Origin: Nocardioides sp. Soil805
GTDB taxonomy: Bacteria; Actinomycetota; Actinomycetes; Propionibacteriales; Nocardioidaceae
DNA: 64,000 nucleotides
Assembly (NCBI RefSeq): GCF_001429625.1
Contig: NZ_LMSU01000002.1
Location: 496,001 to 560,000 of the forward strand
Direction of reading: 5' to 3'
Shown here: positions 32,321 through 40,737 of the stretch, one piece after another
How positions within the stretch are numbered: position 1 is the first letter of the stretch
Layout of the letters: each line of letters starts with the position of its first letter
The notes under the pieces: model-generated
Told to the model about the DNA's origin: nothing
The model's input: the letters and a program-made list of their open reading frames with translations, nothing else
The model's database searches: none
Translations under genes and position numbers: made by a program

Positions 32321-33544
32321 TCAGGGTCGTGCCTCCACTGAGGCTCCGTCGTCGTGTCCCTCGCTGCCGCGGCGAGACGAGTATGCGAACGCCAGTGTCA
32401 TGAACAGCAGCGCGGCGATTTGGGGCCACGTGGTCAGGGCGACCACGAACCCACAGCCCAGCAGCCCCATCGCGGCGAGAGAAGCCGTTCTTGCGTTCCT
32501 CAGCCCGTTGATCGCGATGATGATCCAGACGACGTAGACGACCAGCCCGAGGTAGCCGAACTTCGAAGCAAGGAGCACCGGTTCGGCGTCGATCGAGATC
32601 GACACGTCAGACACACCTCGAGCATTGGAGAAGATGAAAAGGACACCCTGGGGGAGACCCGAGAAGCCGTGCCCGAGGGGCGACCCGGCGAGCATCTCGG
32701 GAACGAGCGAGTACAAGGCCGGTCGGTACGCGGTGCTGTACTCCTCGGTGGTGGAGTCGTTGATGACGTTCGTCCAGTGGTAGATGGACAGCCACGCGGT
32801 GACAACCACGGCGCAGAACAGGGCCACCTTCAAGAGACCTGGCCGTCGAGCGAACCAGTGGGTGAGGGACGGGGCGAGTGTCAGGACGGTGAGCGCCCCT
32901 GATACTGCCATCGGCCCTGACGATCCCGTTGAGTAGACACCTGCCAGCAGGAGCAGGACAGACGCCAGCCGAACCGCGCGCCTCTTCAGGCAGGGCGTGA
33001 AAGGGATGCCGATCGCGAGGAGCAGGCCCAACACGATGGGGTGCTGCACGAAGACGAGGGCCCTGTCCAGGTCAGCCTGCTCAGTGGAGCCCAGAATTCT
33101 CGAAACGCGGACGTGCTCGTACGTTGCGAGCGCCGCCATGATCAGAGCAATGCGCACATATGTGCGCATGAACCTCTGCCACATCAAGGGATCCCGGGAG
33201 AGGGCGTAACCAATTGTGGTCGCCATAGGCAGGATGGCGGCAACCACAGCCATGGTCGGAAGGGGCGACGCGGTCGAGTCGGAGGGGAACAGTGCTGCCG
33301 TCGTGACGACGAAGAGTGATGTGAGGTACATGGGCACTGTCCATCGAGCCTGCAGCCCGGCGCCGCCGTGCATCACGAGAACCAGCGCCAAGGACGCGAT
33401 AACCGGTATAAAGCCGGTGACTCCAGAGCGGATTGACAACTGGACCGTGAAGCAGACCACCACGAATGCAAGCAACGAGAGCTGAGACGGCAGGTTGCGC
33501 GCCGGGGTCGCAACCGGACGCCTCATCGCCATTGCGGTTGTCAC
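32321..33544 (-). CDS. O-antigen ligase/polymerase-like membrane protein (Wzy candidate)
   Basis: A 407-residue protein with about 11 membrane segments and a large external loop near residues 245-310 (YHWTNVINDSTTEEYSTAY, LAGSPLGHGFSGLPQG), typical of the Wzy/WaaL superfamily. It would polymerise repeat units or ligate the chain at the outer membrane face. GTG at 33544; an ATG four codons later is equally possible. It is the only polymerase candidate in the region. It is transcribed against the upstream block. Confidence 0.82.
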   Translation of the reverse strand: MTTAMAMRRPVATPARNLPSQLSLLAFVVVCFTVQLSIRSGVTGFIPVIASLALVLVMHGGAGLQARWTVPMYLTSLFVVTTAALFPSDSTASPLPTMAVVAAILPMATTIGYALSRDPLMWQRFMRTYVRIALIMAALATYEHVRVSRILGSTEQADLDRALVFVQHPIVLGLLLAIGIPFTPCLKRRAVRLASVLLLLAGVYSTGSSGPMAVSGALTVLTLAPSLTHWFARRPGLLKVALFCAVVVTAWLSIYHWTNVINDSTTEEYSTAYRPALYSLVPEMLAGSPLGHGFSGLPQGVLFIFSNARGVSDVSISIDAEPVLLASKFGYLGLVVYVVWIIIAINGLRNARTASLAAMGLLGCGFVVALTTWPQIAALLFMTLAFAYSSRRGSEGHDDGASVEARP

Positions 33545-33599
33545 GCTGCCTCCCTCGCTGCGCGACTGTGGGGCTGCACCATGCTCGCACTTTTCTGAA

Positions 33600-34847
33600 T
33601 CATGCGTGGGGCTTCCGCCGTGACCGCGCCCATGTGCCCAACGTCGTGCGAGCAGTCGCCACGGGCTGGCTCAGCCAGCCGCGGTACAGGCCGTACCCCC
33701 GGTAGTGCGGGGGCACCTTGCCGGCAAGTCGTCGCCCTAGGAGACGGCCCGACAAGACCGCCCGTCGTTGGCGTTGCAGGGGTTGGACGCCTGCCACCGC
33801 GTCCAGCGAGAGTTCCCGCACGACGATGACGCCGGACTTGATCGCCGACCGGAGGACTTCAAGCCCACGAGGAGTCCGTGCGATGACCACCGACGACCCG
33901 TCGTTCTCGGAGAAGACAGGGAAGCCCTTGGCGTCGGTCTTCCAATAATCGCCCACAGCGATGTCGGCAAACTCGCCTGTACCGTCGACACAGAGCTTGC
34001 AGCGCCACTGGAGGTCCCTACCGAGGTGCTGGCCCCAGGACTCCTCGTAGCTCAGGGTGCTAGTGCCGGCGATGTCGGACGCCGCGAACGAGCCGGGCCA
34101 CCCGTCGCCGCGATAACGAAGAGACGTCAGGTTCTCCACGTCTCTGCCGATCGCGGTGACGAGACGATCTGTCGCGTGCTGCGACGGCGTTCCGGCACAG
34201 AAGAACGAGATCATCAATGGGGGAGCACCAGCCCCAGGACTCACGCGGTGGTAACCCCGAGCCGCAGCAACCTCACACGGCTTGGCGACCAGCACCTGGT
34301 CCTCAGCGCCAGACCACTGCGACAAGGTGGCCACGGGGGCGTAGCGAGACCCCGCGGCTGCCAACGCCTCATCGCGTGAGGTGATGGTGATGGGAACGGT
34401 ACGCGATGCCTTCGTGGGCGAGCTGGCGACGCAATGGGTGCCAGACGCCTCACCGGCTTCGACGAGACCCAGGGAGAGAGCAGTGATGACGCCACCGCTG
34501 CTTCCTTGACGACGGACCTCGGGATCTGCGGCCCAGGCCTCCCAGGCTCCGAGGTAGCGACCAAAGGTCGGATGAGAGTCTCCCGCGGACTCGGGAGAAG
34601 CGAGGCCTACGCCCGGACACACGCTCTTGAACTGCTCGGCAAGGTCGTTCGATGAAGATGATTCGAATCGAGGCTGGCAGACCCTCGGCCGGAGGAAGCC
34701 GTCGGCAGAGTCTTCGATCACGATTCGGGGGTCAAGCAGGGCGCATGCACCACACCCGGAGCAGTTGTCATTGTTCAGGACTCGTGCGACCTCGACCTCT
34801 AACGGGTCGCGGTCGGTCACTCGCCCGCGGAGCCTTAATCGCGCCAT
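33600..34847 (-). CDS. Coenzyme F420 hydrogenase/dehydrogenase beta-like protein
   Basis: A 415-residue protein. An N-terminal ferredoxin-like cluster site, NCSGCGACALLDP (three Cys about residues 29-35, a fourth at about 76), precedes FrhB-type N and C domains (RRQGSSGGVITALSLGL, VAKPCEVAAARGY, WRCKLCVDGTGEFADIAVGD). In polysaccharide clusters such proteins accompany pyruvyl transferases, as here at 34921. The reaction is unknown; a redox modification of the polymer with flavin or F420 is plausible. The ATG lies 73 bases after the pyruvyl transferase stop. Confidence 0.85.
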   Translation of the reverse strand: MARLRLRGRVTDRDPLEVEVARVLNNDNCSGCGACALLDPRIVIEDSADGFLRPRVCQPRFESSSSNDLAEQFKSVCPGVGLASPESAGDSHPTFGRYLGAWEAWAADPEVRRQGSSGGVITALSLGLVEAGEASGTHCVASSPTKASRTVPITITSRDEALAAAGSRYAPVATLSQWSGAEDQVLVAKPCEVAAARGYHRVSPGAGAPPLMISFFCAGTPSQHATDRLVTAIGRDVENLTSLRYRGDGWPGSFAASDIAGTSTLSYEESWGQHLGRDLQWRCKLCVDGTGEFADIAVGDYWKTDAKGFPVFSENDGSSVVIARTPRGLEVLRSAIKSGVIVVRELSLDAVAGVQPLQRQRRAVLSGRLLGRRLAGKVPPHYRGYGLYRGWLSQPVATARTTLGTWARSRRKPHA

Positions 34848-34920
34848 TGCCGTCAGTCCGTCCGGTCGAGAGTCGGGGCCCTATCCCACCGGACTGGACC
34901 TGTGCCTACTGTGCGTCGCG

Positions 34921-36027
34921 TCAACGACCGTCTCGAACAGGGCTCGAGTCGAGTGCCACGCTGAGACTGACCTTCTCCAGGATGTCTGCTGCCCGTTCAT
35001 TCACCTGATTGAGCCGCTCGGTCGGGGGATCGGATCTCCACCGCTGCACGAGCGCGACTGTTTCTGGCACAGGGTCGTTGTCGTGATGCAGGTTCTGGAC
35101 GTAGTCCCATCCCAACTGCCGCAGGAGGGGCTCGAACTTCCGCGAGTAGGCCCACGGGATTGCGGGAGTTCCGACGGAGATAGCGTTGAGGCACGCGTGC
35201 ATACGTGACCCGATGACGACCTCCCCAGTCGACAGCCATTCGCGCGCCTGCGTCAGGTCGCTGGGAATCAACAACTCAACGGTGTCGCCGAACTCCTGAC
35301 GGAGTGCTCTGGCCACCGGCACGTCGTTGTCCCCCGAGGGGTTGTCCAAGACATGCGCCAAGAGGGCAACGTCGCGCCCCACCGATTGAAGCTCGTTGAT
35401 CAGAGCGCGGATCGCTTCGCGGTAAGCGCGATGATCCACGTGCGTGTTGTCTTCGAACAGCAGTCCCGACACATTCAGGATCACGTCTCGTGACTTGACC
35501 CCCGTGGGGCGTGGCAGTGCGAAGACCACGTCCGTGGCCAGTTGGGCATCTGCTCGACCCAGCGACACCGCGTAGTTCTGGCTCTCTGGGTCCCGAGTGA
35601 TGACACCGCTCATACCTCGAAGGGACCGGGCTCCGATCGCGCGACCCACTCTGGTGCGAAAGGGTCCGATGGTCTGGGGAGCCATCACGATCGGGATTCC
35701 CAGCTGGCGTGCGATCCGATGGACGTTCGCCATGATGGCGAGTCGCTTCAGGCCGTAGATATCGGTGAAGCTGTCGCCTGCTCCGGTGTCCATCACGACG
35801 TCGAACTCGCGGAGCCTCGTCTTGAGCGGCCCAGACGCCCTGCCCAGGTCGCGCACGGAGTTGGACCCGCCGAAGGACAGGCCGGAATCACCCGGCGCGA
35901 AGTCCTGGAATGCGACTTCGACATCGCGCCCCCACATGCGAGACGCCAGTGCAGCACTTCCCTCGGCCAGCACCCTTACCCCGAGGTTGCTGGAATGGTG
36001 GTCTGCCCAGAGGACGAGAACCTTCAT
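34921..36027 (-). CDS. Polysaccharide pyruvyl transferase family protein
   Basis: A 368-residue GT-B-like protein of the CsaB/WcaK family. It has VLVLWADHHSSNLGVRVLAEG, DTGAGDSFTDIYGLKRLA and the C-terminal donor-side motif VVIGSRMHACLNAISVGTPA with the family His. It would transfer pyruvate from PEP as a ketal onto a sugar, giving the polymer a negative charge. It is paired with the F420-dehydrogenase-like gene downstream. Its ATG is 25 bases from the cysN stop, where base composition returns to chromosomal level. Confidence 0.87.
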   Translation of the reverse strand: MKVLVLWADHHSSNLGVRVLAEGSAALASRMWGRDVEVAFQDFAPGDSGLSFGGSNSVRDLGRASGPLKTRLREFDVVMDTGAGDSFTDIYGLKRLAIMANVHRIARQLGIPIVMAPQTIGPFRTRVGRAIGARSLRGMSGVITRDPESQNYAVSLGRADAQLATDVVFALPRPTGVKSRDVILNVSGLLFEDNTHVDHRAYREAIRALINELQSVGRDVALLAHVLDNPSGDNDVPVARALRQEFGDTVELLIPSDLTQAREWLSTGEVVIGSRMHACLNAISVGTPAIPWAYSRKFEPLLRQLGWDYVQNLHHDNDPVPETVALVQRWRSDPPTERLNQVNERAADILEKVSLSVALDSSPVRDGR

Positions 36028-36052
36028 CGAGCCTTCTCCACTGCGAGCAGAC

Positions 36053-37354
36053 CTACGATCCGCTGTTGATCATCCCGGCGCCGACGGTGACGCCGGTCGC
36101 CTCGTCGATCAGGATGAACGATCCCGTGGTGCGGTTCTTGGAGTACGGGTCGCACAGCAGCGGCACAGTGGTGCGCAGCTGGACGCGGCCGATCTCGTTG
36201 AGGCCGAGCTCCTTGGTGTCCTGGTCGCGGTGCAGGCTGTTGACGTCAAGGCGGTACTGGATGTCCTTGACCATCGCCCGCGCGGTCCGGGTGGTGTGCT
36301 TGATGGCGAGCTTCTGGCGCGGACGCAGCGGCTCGTTGGTCATCCAGCAGATCATCGCGTCGATGTCCTGGCTGGGCTTGGGCGCGTTGTTGACGCGAGC
36401 GATCATGTCGCCGCGCGACACGTCGACGTCGTCCTCGAGGCGCACCGTGACCGACATGGGCGGGAAGGCCTCGGTGATCTCCTGGTTGAAGAGGTCGATG
36501 CCCTCGATCCTCGAGGTCATGCCACTCGGCAGCACGACGACCTCGTCACCGGGCTTGAGGACTCCACCGGCCACCATGCCGGCGTAGCCGCGGTAGTCGT
36601 GGAACTCGTCCGACTTGGGGCGCACGACGTACTGGACCGGGAACCGGACGTCCTGGAGGTCGCGGTCGGAGGCGACGTGGACGTGCTCGAGGTGGTGCAT
36701 CAGCGTGGGCCCGTGGTACCAGGGGGTCTTCTCGCTGCGCGTCACCACGTTGTCGCCCTGGAGCGCCGAGATCGGGATGACTTCGAGGTCCGGGATGTTG
36801 AGCTTGGTGGCGAAGGCGGTGAACTCGTTGTGGATCTTTTCGTAGACCGCCTCGTCCCAGTCGACGAGGTCCATCTTGTTGACCGCCAGCACCAGGTGGG
36901 GCACCCGCAGCAGCGACAGCAGGACGGCGTGCCGACGGCTCTGCTCGGTGAGGCCCTGGCGGGCGTCGACGAGCACGAGGCCGAGGTCGGCGGTGGAGGC
37001 GCCGGTGACCATGTTGCGGGTGTACTGGATGTGGCCCGGGGTGTCGGCGATGATGAACTTGCGGCTGGGCGTCGCGAAGTAGCGGTAGGCCACATCGATG
37101 GTGATGCCCTGCTCACGCTCCGAGCGAAGACCGTCGGTGAGCAGCGCCAGGTCCGTGTAGTCGTAGCCCTTGGACTGCGACGAGGCCTCGACGGCCTCCA
37201 GCTGGTCCTCGAAGATCGACTTGGAGTCGAGCAGGAGTCGTCCGATGAGCGTCGACTTGCCGTCGTCGACCGAGCCGGCGGTGGCGAAGCGGAGCAGGTC
37301 CATCGGCGCGCGTCCCTCGTGGGCCTCGGCGACGGGAGAGATCTCGGGGCTCAT
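36053..37354 (-). CDS. cysN: Sulfate adenylyltransferase, GTPase subunit
   Basis: A 433-residue EF-Tu-like GTPase. It has G1 GSVDDGKSTLIGRLL, G3 DTPGHIQYTRNMVTGAS and G4 NKMD, then two beta-barrel domains. With CysD it makes adenosine phosphosulfate from ATP and sulfate, driven by GTP. There is no fused APS kinase; that activity is in the fusion at 41748. The ATG overlaps the cysD stop (ATGA). Confidence 0.96.
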   Translation of the reverse strand: MSPEISPVAEAHEGRAPMDLLRFATAGSVDDGKSTLIGRLLLDSKSIFEDQLEAVEASSQSKGYDYTDLALLTDGLRSEREQGITIDVAYRYFATPSRKFIIADTPGHIQYTRNMVTGASTADLGLVLVDARQGLTEQSRRHAVLLSLLRVPHLVLAVNKMDLVDWDEAVYEKIHNEFTAFATKLNIPDLEVIPISALQGDNVVTRSEKTPWYHGPTLMHHLEHVHVASDRDLQDVRFPVQYVVRPKSDEFHDYRGYAGMVAGGVLKPGDEVVVLPSGMTSRIEGIDLFNQEITEAFPPMSVTVRLEDDVDVSRGDMIARVNNAPKPSQDIDAMICWMTNEPLRPRQKLAIKHTTRTARAMVKDIQYRLDVNSLHRDQDTKELGLNEIGRVQLRTTVPLLCDPYSKNRTTGSFILIDEATGVTVGAGMINSGS

Positions 37355-38268
37355 CAGAAGTAGCCTTCCTTCTTGCGGTCTTCCATGGCCGCCTCGGAGA
37401 ACCGGTCGTCACCGCGGGTCGCGCCTCGCTCGGTCACCCGGGCGATGGCGATCTCGTCGATGATCTCGGCAGTGGTGGATGCGGTCGACTCCACGCACCC
37501 GGTCTGCGACTTGTCGCCGACGGTGCGGAAGCGGACCATCTTGGTCTCGACGGTCTCGTTGCCCTTGGGCTGCACGGCGTCGGACAGCGAGAGCCACATT
37601 CCGTCGCGGAGGATGACCTCGCGCTCGTGGGCGAAGTAGATCGAGGGGATCTCGATCTGCTCGCGGTCGATGTAGTGCCAGATGTCCAGCTCCGTCCAGT
37701 TGGACAGCGGGAAGATCCGCATGTGCTCGCCCGCATGGATGCGCCCGTTGTAGAGGCTCCACAGCTCGGGACGCTGCATCTTGGGGTCCCACTGGCCGAA
37801 CTCGTCACGGTGGGAGTAGACGCGCTCCTTGGCGCGGGCCTTCTCCTCGTCACGGCGGCCTCCACCGAAGGCGGCGGTGAAGCCGTTCTCCTCGATGGCG
37901 TGGAGCAGGGCGCCGATCTGCTGGCGGTTGCGGGAGGTCTTGCCGTCATCGACGATGACGCCCTGGGCGATCATGTCCTCGACGCTGGCGACGTGCAGGC
38001 GCGCGCCGAGGCGGTTGACCCAGTTGTCGCGGGTCTCGAGGACCTCGTCGAAGTCGAGGCCGGTGTCGACCTGGAGCAGCGGGAACGGCAGCTTGGACGG
38101 GTAGAACGCCTTCTCCGCGAGGCGGAGCATGACGATCGAGTCCTTGCCACCGGAGAACATCAGGACCGGCTTCTCGAACTCGGCGGCGACCTCACGGAAG
38201 ATGTGGATCGACTCGGCCTCGAGCTGGTCCAGCTGGCTCAGCTGGTAGTCGGCGTGCGTTTGGGTCAT
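37354..38268 (-). CDS. cysD: Sulfate adenylyltransferase, small subunit
   Basis: A 304-residue ATP-pyrophosphatase enzyme with the PP-loop FSGGKDSIVMLRLAEK (about residues 38-53), GGRRDEEKARAKER and the FPLSNWTELDIWHYI block. It forms the CysDN complex. It is the first gene of the cysDN operon. No cysH, cysI or sulfotransferase is seen in the window, so APS/PAPS may serve assimilation elsewhere or sulfation. Confidence 0.96.
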   Translation of the reverse strand: MTQTHADYQLSQLDQLEAESIHIFREVAAEFEKPVLMFSGGKDSIVMLRLAEKAFYPSKLPFPLLQVDTGLDFDEVLETRDNWVNRLGARLHVASVEDMIAQGVIVDDGKTSRNRQQIGALLHAIEENGFTAAFGGGRRDEEKARAKERVYSHRDEFGQWDPKMQRPELWSLYNGRIHAGEHMRIFPLSNWTELDIWHYIDREQIEIPSIYFAHEREVILRDGMWLSLSDAVQPKGNETVETKMVRFRTVGDKSQTGCVESTASTTAEIIDEIAIARVTERGATRGDDRFSEAAMEDRKKEGYF

Positions 38269-38335
38269 GACAGACGGGGGGCCTCTCTAGGGACAGCAGC
38301 CCACATCGTAGCCATCGCCCAGCCGATCATCGGCA

Positions 38336-38770
38336 TCACGCTCGCGGAGGAGACTCCAGCACGAGGGTGACAGGCCCGTCGTTGACGGATGCCACCTTCA
38401 TGTCGGCGCCGAAGACCCCACGCTCGACGGGCGTGCCGAGCCGCTCGAGCTCGGAGCACACGGCGTCGTACAGGGGCTCGCTCACGGCACCCGGAGCGGC
38501 GGCCGACCACGTGGGTCGACGACCCTTGCGGGCGTCGCCGTACAGGGTGAACTGACTGACGACCAGGACGGGAGCGCCGACGTCGCCCACGGACTCCTCG
38601 TCGCGCAGGATCCGGACGTCGCGGATCTTGCGGGCCGTCCAGGCGGCGTCGGCGAGGGTGTCCTCGTGGGTGACCCCGAGCAGGATCAGCAGGCCGCCGT
38701 CGATGCTGCCGACGACCGCACCGTCGACGGTGACCGACGCGGACAGGACCCTCTGGAGCACGGCGCGCAC
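38336..38770 (-). CDS. dtd: D-aminoacyl-tRNA deacylase
   Basis: A 144-residue protein with both catalytic motifs: [13 protein letters not shown] (about residues 78-90) and the cross-subunit [10 protein letters not shown] near the C-terminus. It hydrolyses D-amino acids and glycine wrongly attached to tRNA, as a homodimer in the cytoplasm. The GTG start lies 6 bases after a TAGGGT box. It is divergent from the BKACE gene with 22 bases between starts. Confidence 0.95.
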   Translation of the reverse strand: MRAVLQRVLSASVTVDGAVVGSIDGGLLILLGVTHEDTLADAAWTARKIRDVRILRDEESVGDVGAPVLVVSQFTLYGDARKGRRPTWSAAAPGAVSEPLYDAVCSELERLGTPVERGVFGADMKVASVNDGPVTLVLESPPRA

Positions 38771-38776
38771 GGGACG

Positions 38777-38786
38777 ACCCTAAGGT
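38777..38786. promoter_or_regulatory. Overlapping divergent -10 boxes (dtd / BKACE)
   Basis: The minus strand reads TAGGGT at 38782-38777, then 6 bases, then the dtd GTG. The plus strand reads TAAGGT at 38781-38786, then 6 bases, then the BKACE ATG. The TA is shared at the midpoint, the same layout as at 1884-1893. Confidence 0.6.
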
Positions 38787-38792
38787 GCTCCC

Positions 38793-39614
38793 ATGGCTGA
38801 CGGACTGTTGATCACGGTGGCACCGACGGGTGCCGAGACGAGCAAGGCGGACTGCCCCCAGCTGCCCACCACCCCGGAGGAGATCGCGGCCACGGCCGCG
38901 GAGTGCGAGGCCGCCGGCGCGGCGATGATCCACCTCCACGTGCGCGACGGCGAGCACGCCCCGACCCTCGACCAGTCGCTGCTGCGGGAGTGGGTGGCCG
39001 CGGTCCGCGAGTCGAGCAGCCTGGTCGTCCAGCTGTCCAGCGGCGGCTCGGTCCACGACCCGCTCGACAGGCGCCTCGAGGTGCTGGACGCCGAGCCGGA
39101 CTCGTGCAGCCTGACGATGGGCACGACCAACTTCGGCGACGACGTCTTCAGCAACCCGTGGCCCTTCGTCTGCGAGCTCTACCAGCTCGCCCAGGAGCGC
39201 CGGATCGTGCCGGAGTTCGAGCTGTTCGACCTCGGGCAGGTGCACGCGCTCGGGCGCCTCCTGAAGACCTACGGCCTGCCGCACGGCGGCAAGGTGCACT
39301 GCGACTTCGTGATGGGCGTGCCCGGCGGGATGCCCGGCACGGCCGACGCGCTCGTCGCCGGCGTGGCGATGCTGCCCCCCGAGGTGACCTCCTGGTCGGC
39401 GACCGGCATCGGTCGTACGACGCTGTCGGTCGCCCTGGCTGCGCTGTCCAAGGGCGGGCACCTGCGCGTGGGCATGGAGGACGTGCTCACCATCGCCCGC
39501 GGGGTCCCGGTGGAGAGCAACCGCCAGCTGGTCGAGCGGGCCGTCGAGCTCGGGCGCCTCGCGCAGCGCGAGCCGATGACGCCTGCGCAGTGCCGCGAGC
39601 TGCTCGGGATCTGA
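38793..39614 (+). CDS. Beta-keto acid cleavage enzyme (BKACE, DUF849)
   Basis: A 273-residue zinc-dependent TIM barrel with IHLHVRDGE (metal His pair), SSGGSVHDPLDRR, FELFDLGQVHALGRLL and HCDFVMGVPGG. BKACE enzymes cleave a beta-keto acid with acetyl-CoA to acetoacetate and a CoA ester. The first characterised member acts on 3-keto-5-aminohexanoate in lysine breakdown. No lysine-degradation genes are near, so the substrate is open. The ATG follows TAAGGT by 6 bases (leaderless). Confidence 0.88.
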   Translation: MADGLLITVAPTGAETSKADCPQLPTTPEEIAATAAECEAAGAAMIHLHVRDGEHAPTLDQSLLREWVAAVRESSSLVVQLSSGGSVHDPLDRRLEVLDAEPDSCSLTMGTTNFGDDVFSNPWPFVCELYQLAQERRIVPEFELFDLGQVHALGRLLKTYGLPHGGKVHCDFVMGVPGGMPGTADALVAGVAMLPPEVTSWSATGIGRTTLSVALAALSKGGHLRVGMEDVLTIARGVPVESNRQLVERAVELGRLAQREPMTPAQCRELLGI

Positions 39615-39626
39615 CCGCCCCCGGCC

Positions 39627-40682
39627 TCAGCCGGGCAGGGGGAGCGGCACCTGGTGCACGGCCAGGTGGTCGTGGTTGGTGATCAGCAGCGCCCGGTCGG
39701 TGGCAGCGACGCTCCCGCTGCCGGGCGGCAGGTCGATCCAGTGGGTCACCGTGCGGGACTCGGGGTCGATGCGGGCCACGGCGGTGTCGGTGCGCAGCCA
39801 GACCGCGCCGGCGCCCGTGGTCAGGTCGCCGCCCCCGATGACCTCGCCCGTCACGGGGACGGTCTCCACCTCGGAGGTCCGTCCGTCGACCCGCGACACG
39901 GAGCCGTCCCCCTGGTTCATCACCCACACGGCGCCGAAGCCGACGTCGAGGAACCGTGGACGAGGTCCGACGGTGACGGTCGTCCACTCGCCCGTCCCCA
40001 GGTCGTAGCGCTCGATCGTGCCCAGGCTGGTGGGCACCCAGAGCGCGCCGAAGGCTGCGCGCACGCCCGCGGCGGCGGCGGGGGCGGCGAGGGTGTCGGT
40101 GACCTCGTCCCCGCGGACCACGGCGATCGTCGGCTCGAGGGGGTCCACGAGGACGTAGACCGCCGTGCGGTCCGCGCCGACCACCCCTTCGGCCGCCGGG
40201 CTTCCCGGCAGCCTCACCCGAGCGCGCACGGCCCCTGTCGAGGCGTCGAGGCGCAGCAGGGTGTTCGGTCCGCTCGTGGGCACGTACACCTCACCGCCGG
40301 CCTCCTCCAGGGCCTGCGTGACCGCGCCGGCGATGCGGGTGCGGGCGGTGACGTCGCCGGACGTCTCGTCGTACCGCACGGCTCCGGGTGCGACCCCCGA
40401 GACCCACACGCCGGTGCCGCTGGCCACGGCGAAGTCGGCGAACGGCTCGGCCCTGATGGTCCGGCCGTCCACCTCGCGCAGCGAGAGCGGGTCGGGGAGG
40501 TCGCCCTCCTCGAGGTACGTCGCCTCCTCAGTCGGCTCGGTCGCTGTCTCGGCACCGGTGGTGCTCGTGGACTTCGTGGAGTCGCCGTTCGCGCCCGCAC
40601 CGTCCTCGTCGGAGGCGCAGGCCACCAGTGAGGCAGTCAGCGCCGCCGTCACGACGACGCGAGCGATCGACACTTCCCACAC
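39627..40682 (-). CDS. Beta-propeller lipoprotein
   Basis: A 351-residue protein. The lipoprotein signal ends ALTASLVAC, with lipidated Cys about 22, and an acidic Thr/Ser linker follows. The body is a chain of roughly 40-residue blade repeats of YVTN/NHL type (GTGVWVSGVAPGAVRYDE, GALWVPTSLGTIERYDLG, GAVWVMNQGDGSVSRVDG, GAVWLRTDTAVARIDPE). It probably sits on the outer membrane face as a binding or scaffold protein. The start is GTG at 40682; a second GTG at 40673 is possible. Confidence 0.8.
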   Translation of the reverse strand: MWEVSIARVVVTAALTASLVACASDEDGAGANGDSTKSTSTTGAETATEPTEEATYLEEGDLPDPLSLREVDGRTIRAEPFADFAVASGTGVWVSGVAPGAVRYDETSGDVTARTRIAGAVTQALEEAGGEVYVPTSGPNTLLRLDASTGAVRARVRLPGSPAAEGVVGADRTAVYVLVDPLEPTIAVVRGDEVTDTLAAPAAAAGVRAAFGALWVPTSLGTIERYDLGTGEWTTVTVGPRPRFLDVGFGAVWVMNQGDGSVSRVDGRTSEVETVPVTGEVIGGGDLTTGAGAVWLRTDTAVARIDPESRTVTHWIDLPPGSGSVAATDRALLITNHDHLAVHQVPLPLPG

Positions 40683-40737
40683 GATCCTCCGCCGGCCGAG
40701 CGGCGGCCACGGAGATACGGGCCCGGTCTGGACCGGA

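Noticed and set aside
26400..36030. Prophage or integrative element
   Set aside because: No integrase, phage structural gene, tRNA target or flanking att repeat; the content is purely polysaccharide biosynthesis.
35765..37363. A 532-codon plus-strand frame opposite cysN and the pyruvyl transferase
   Set aside because: The opposite strand encodes well-known proteins with all motifs; this frame has low-complexity Asp/Val/Gly composition.
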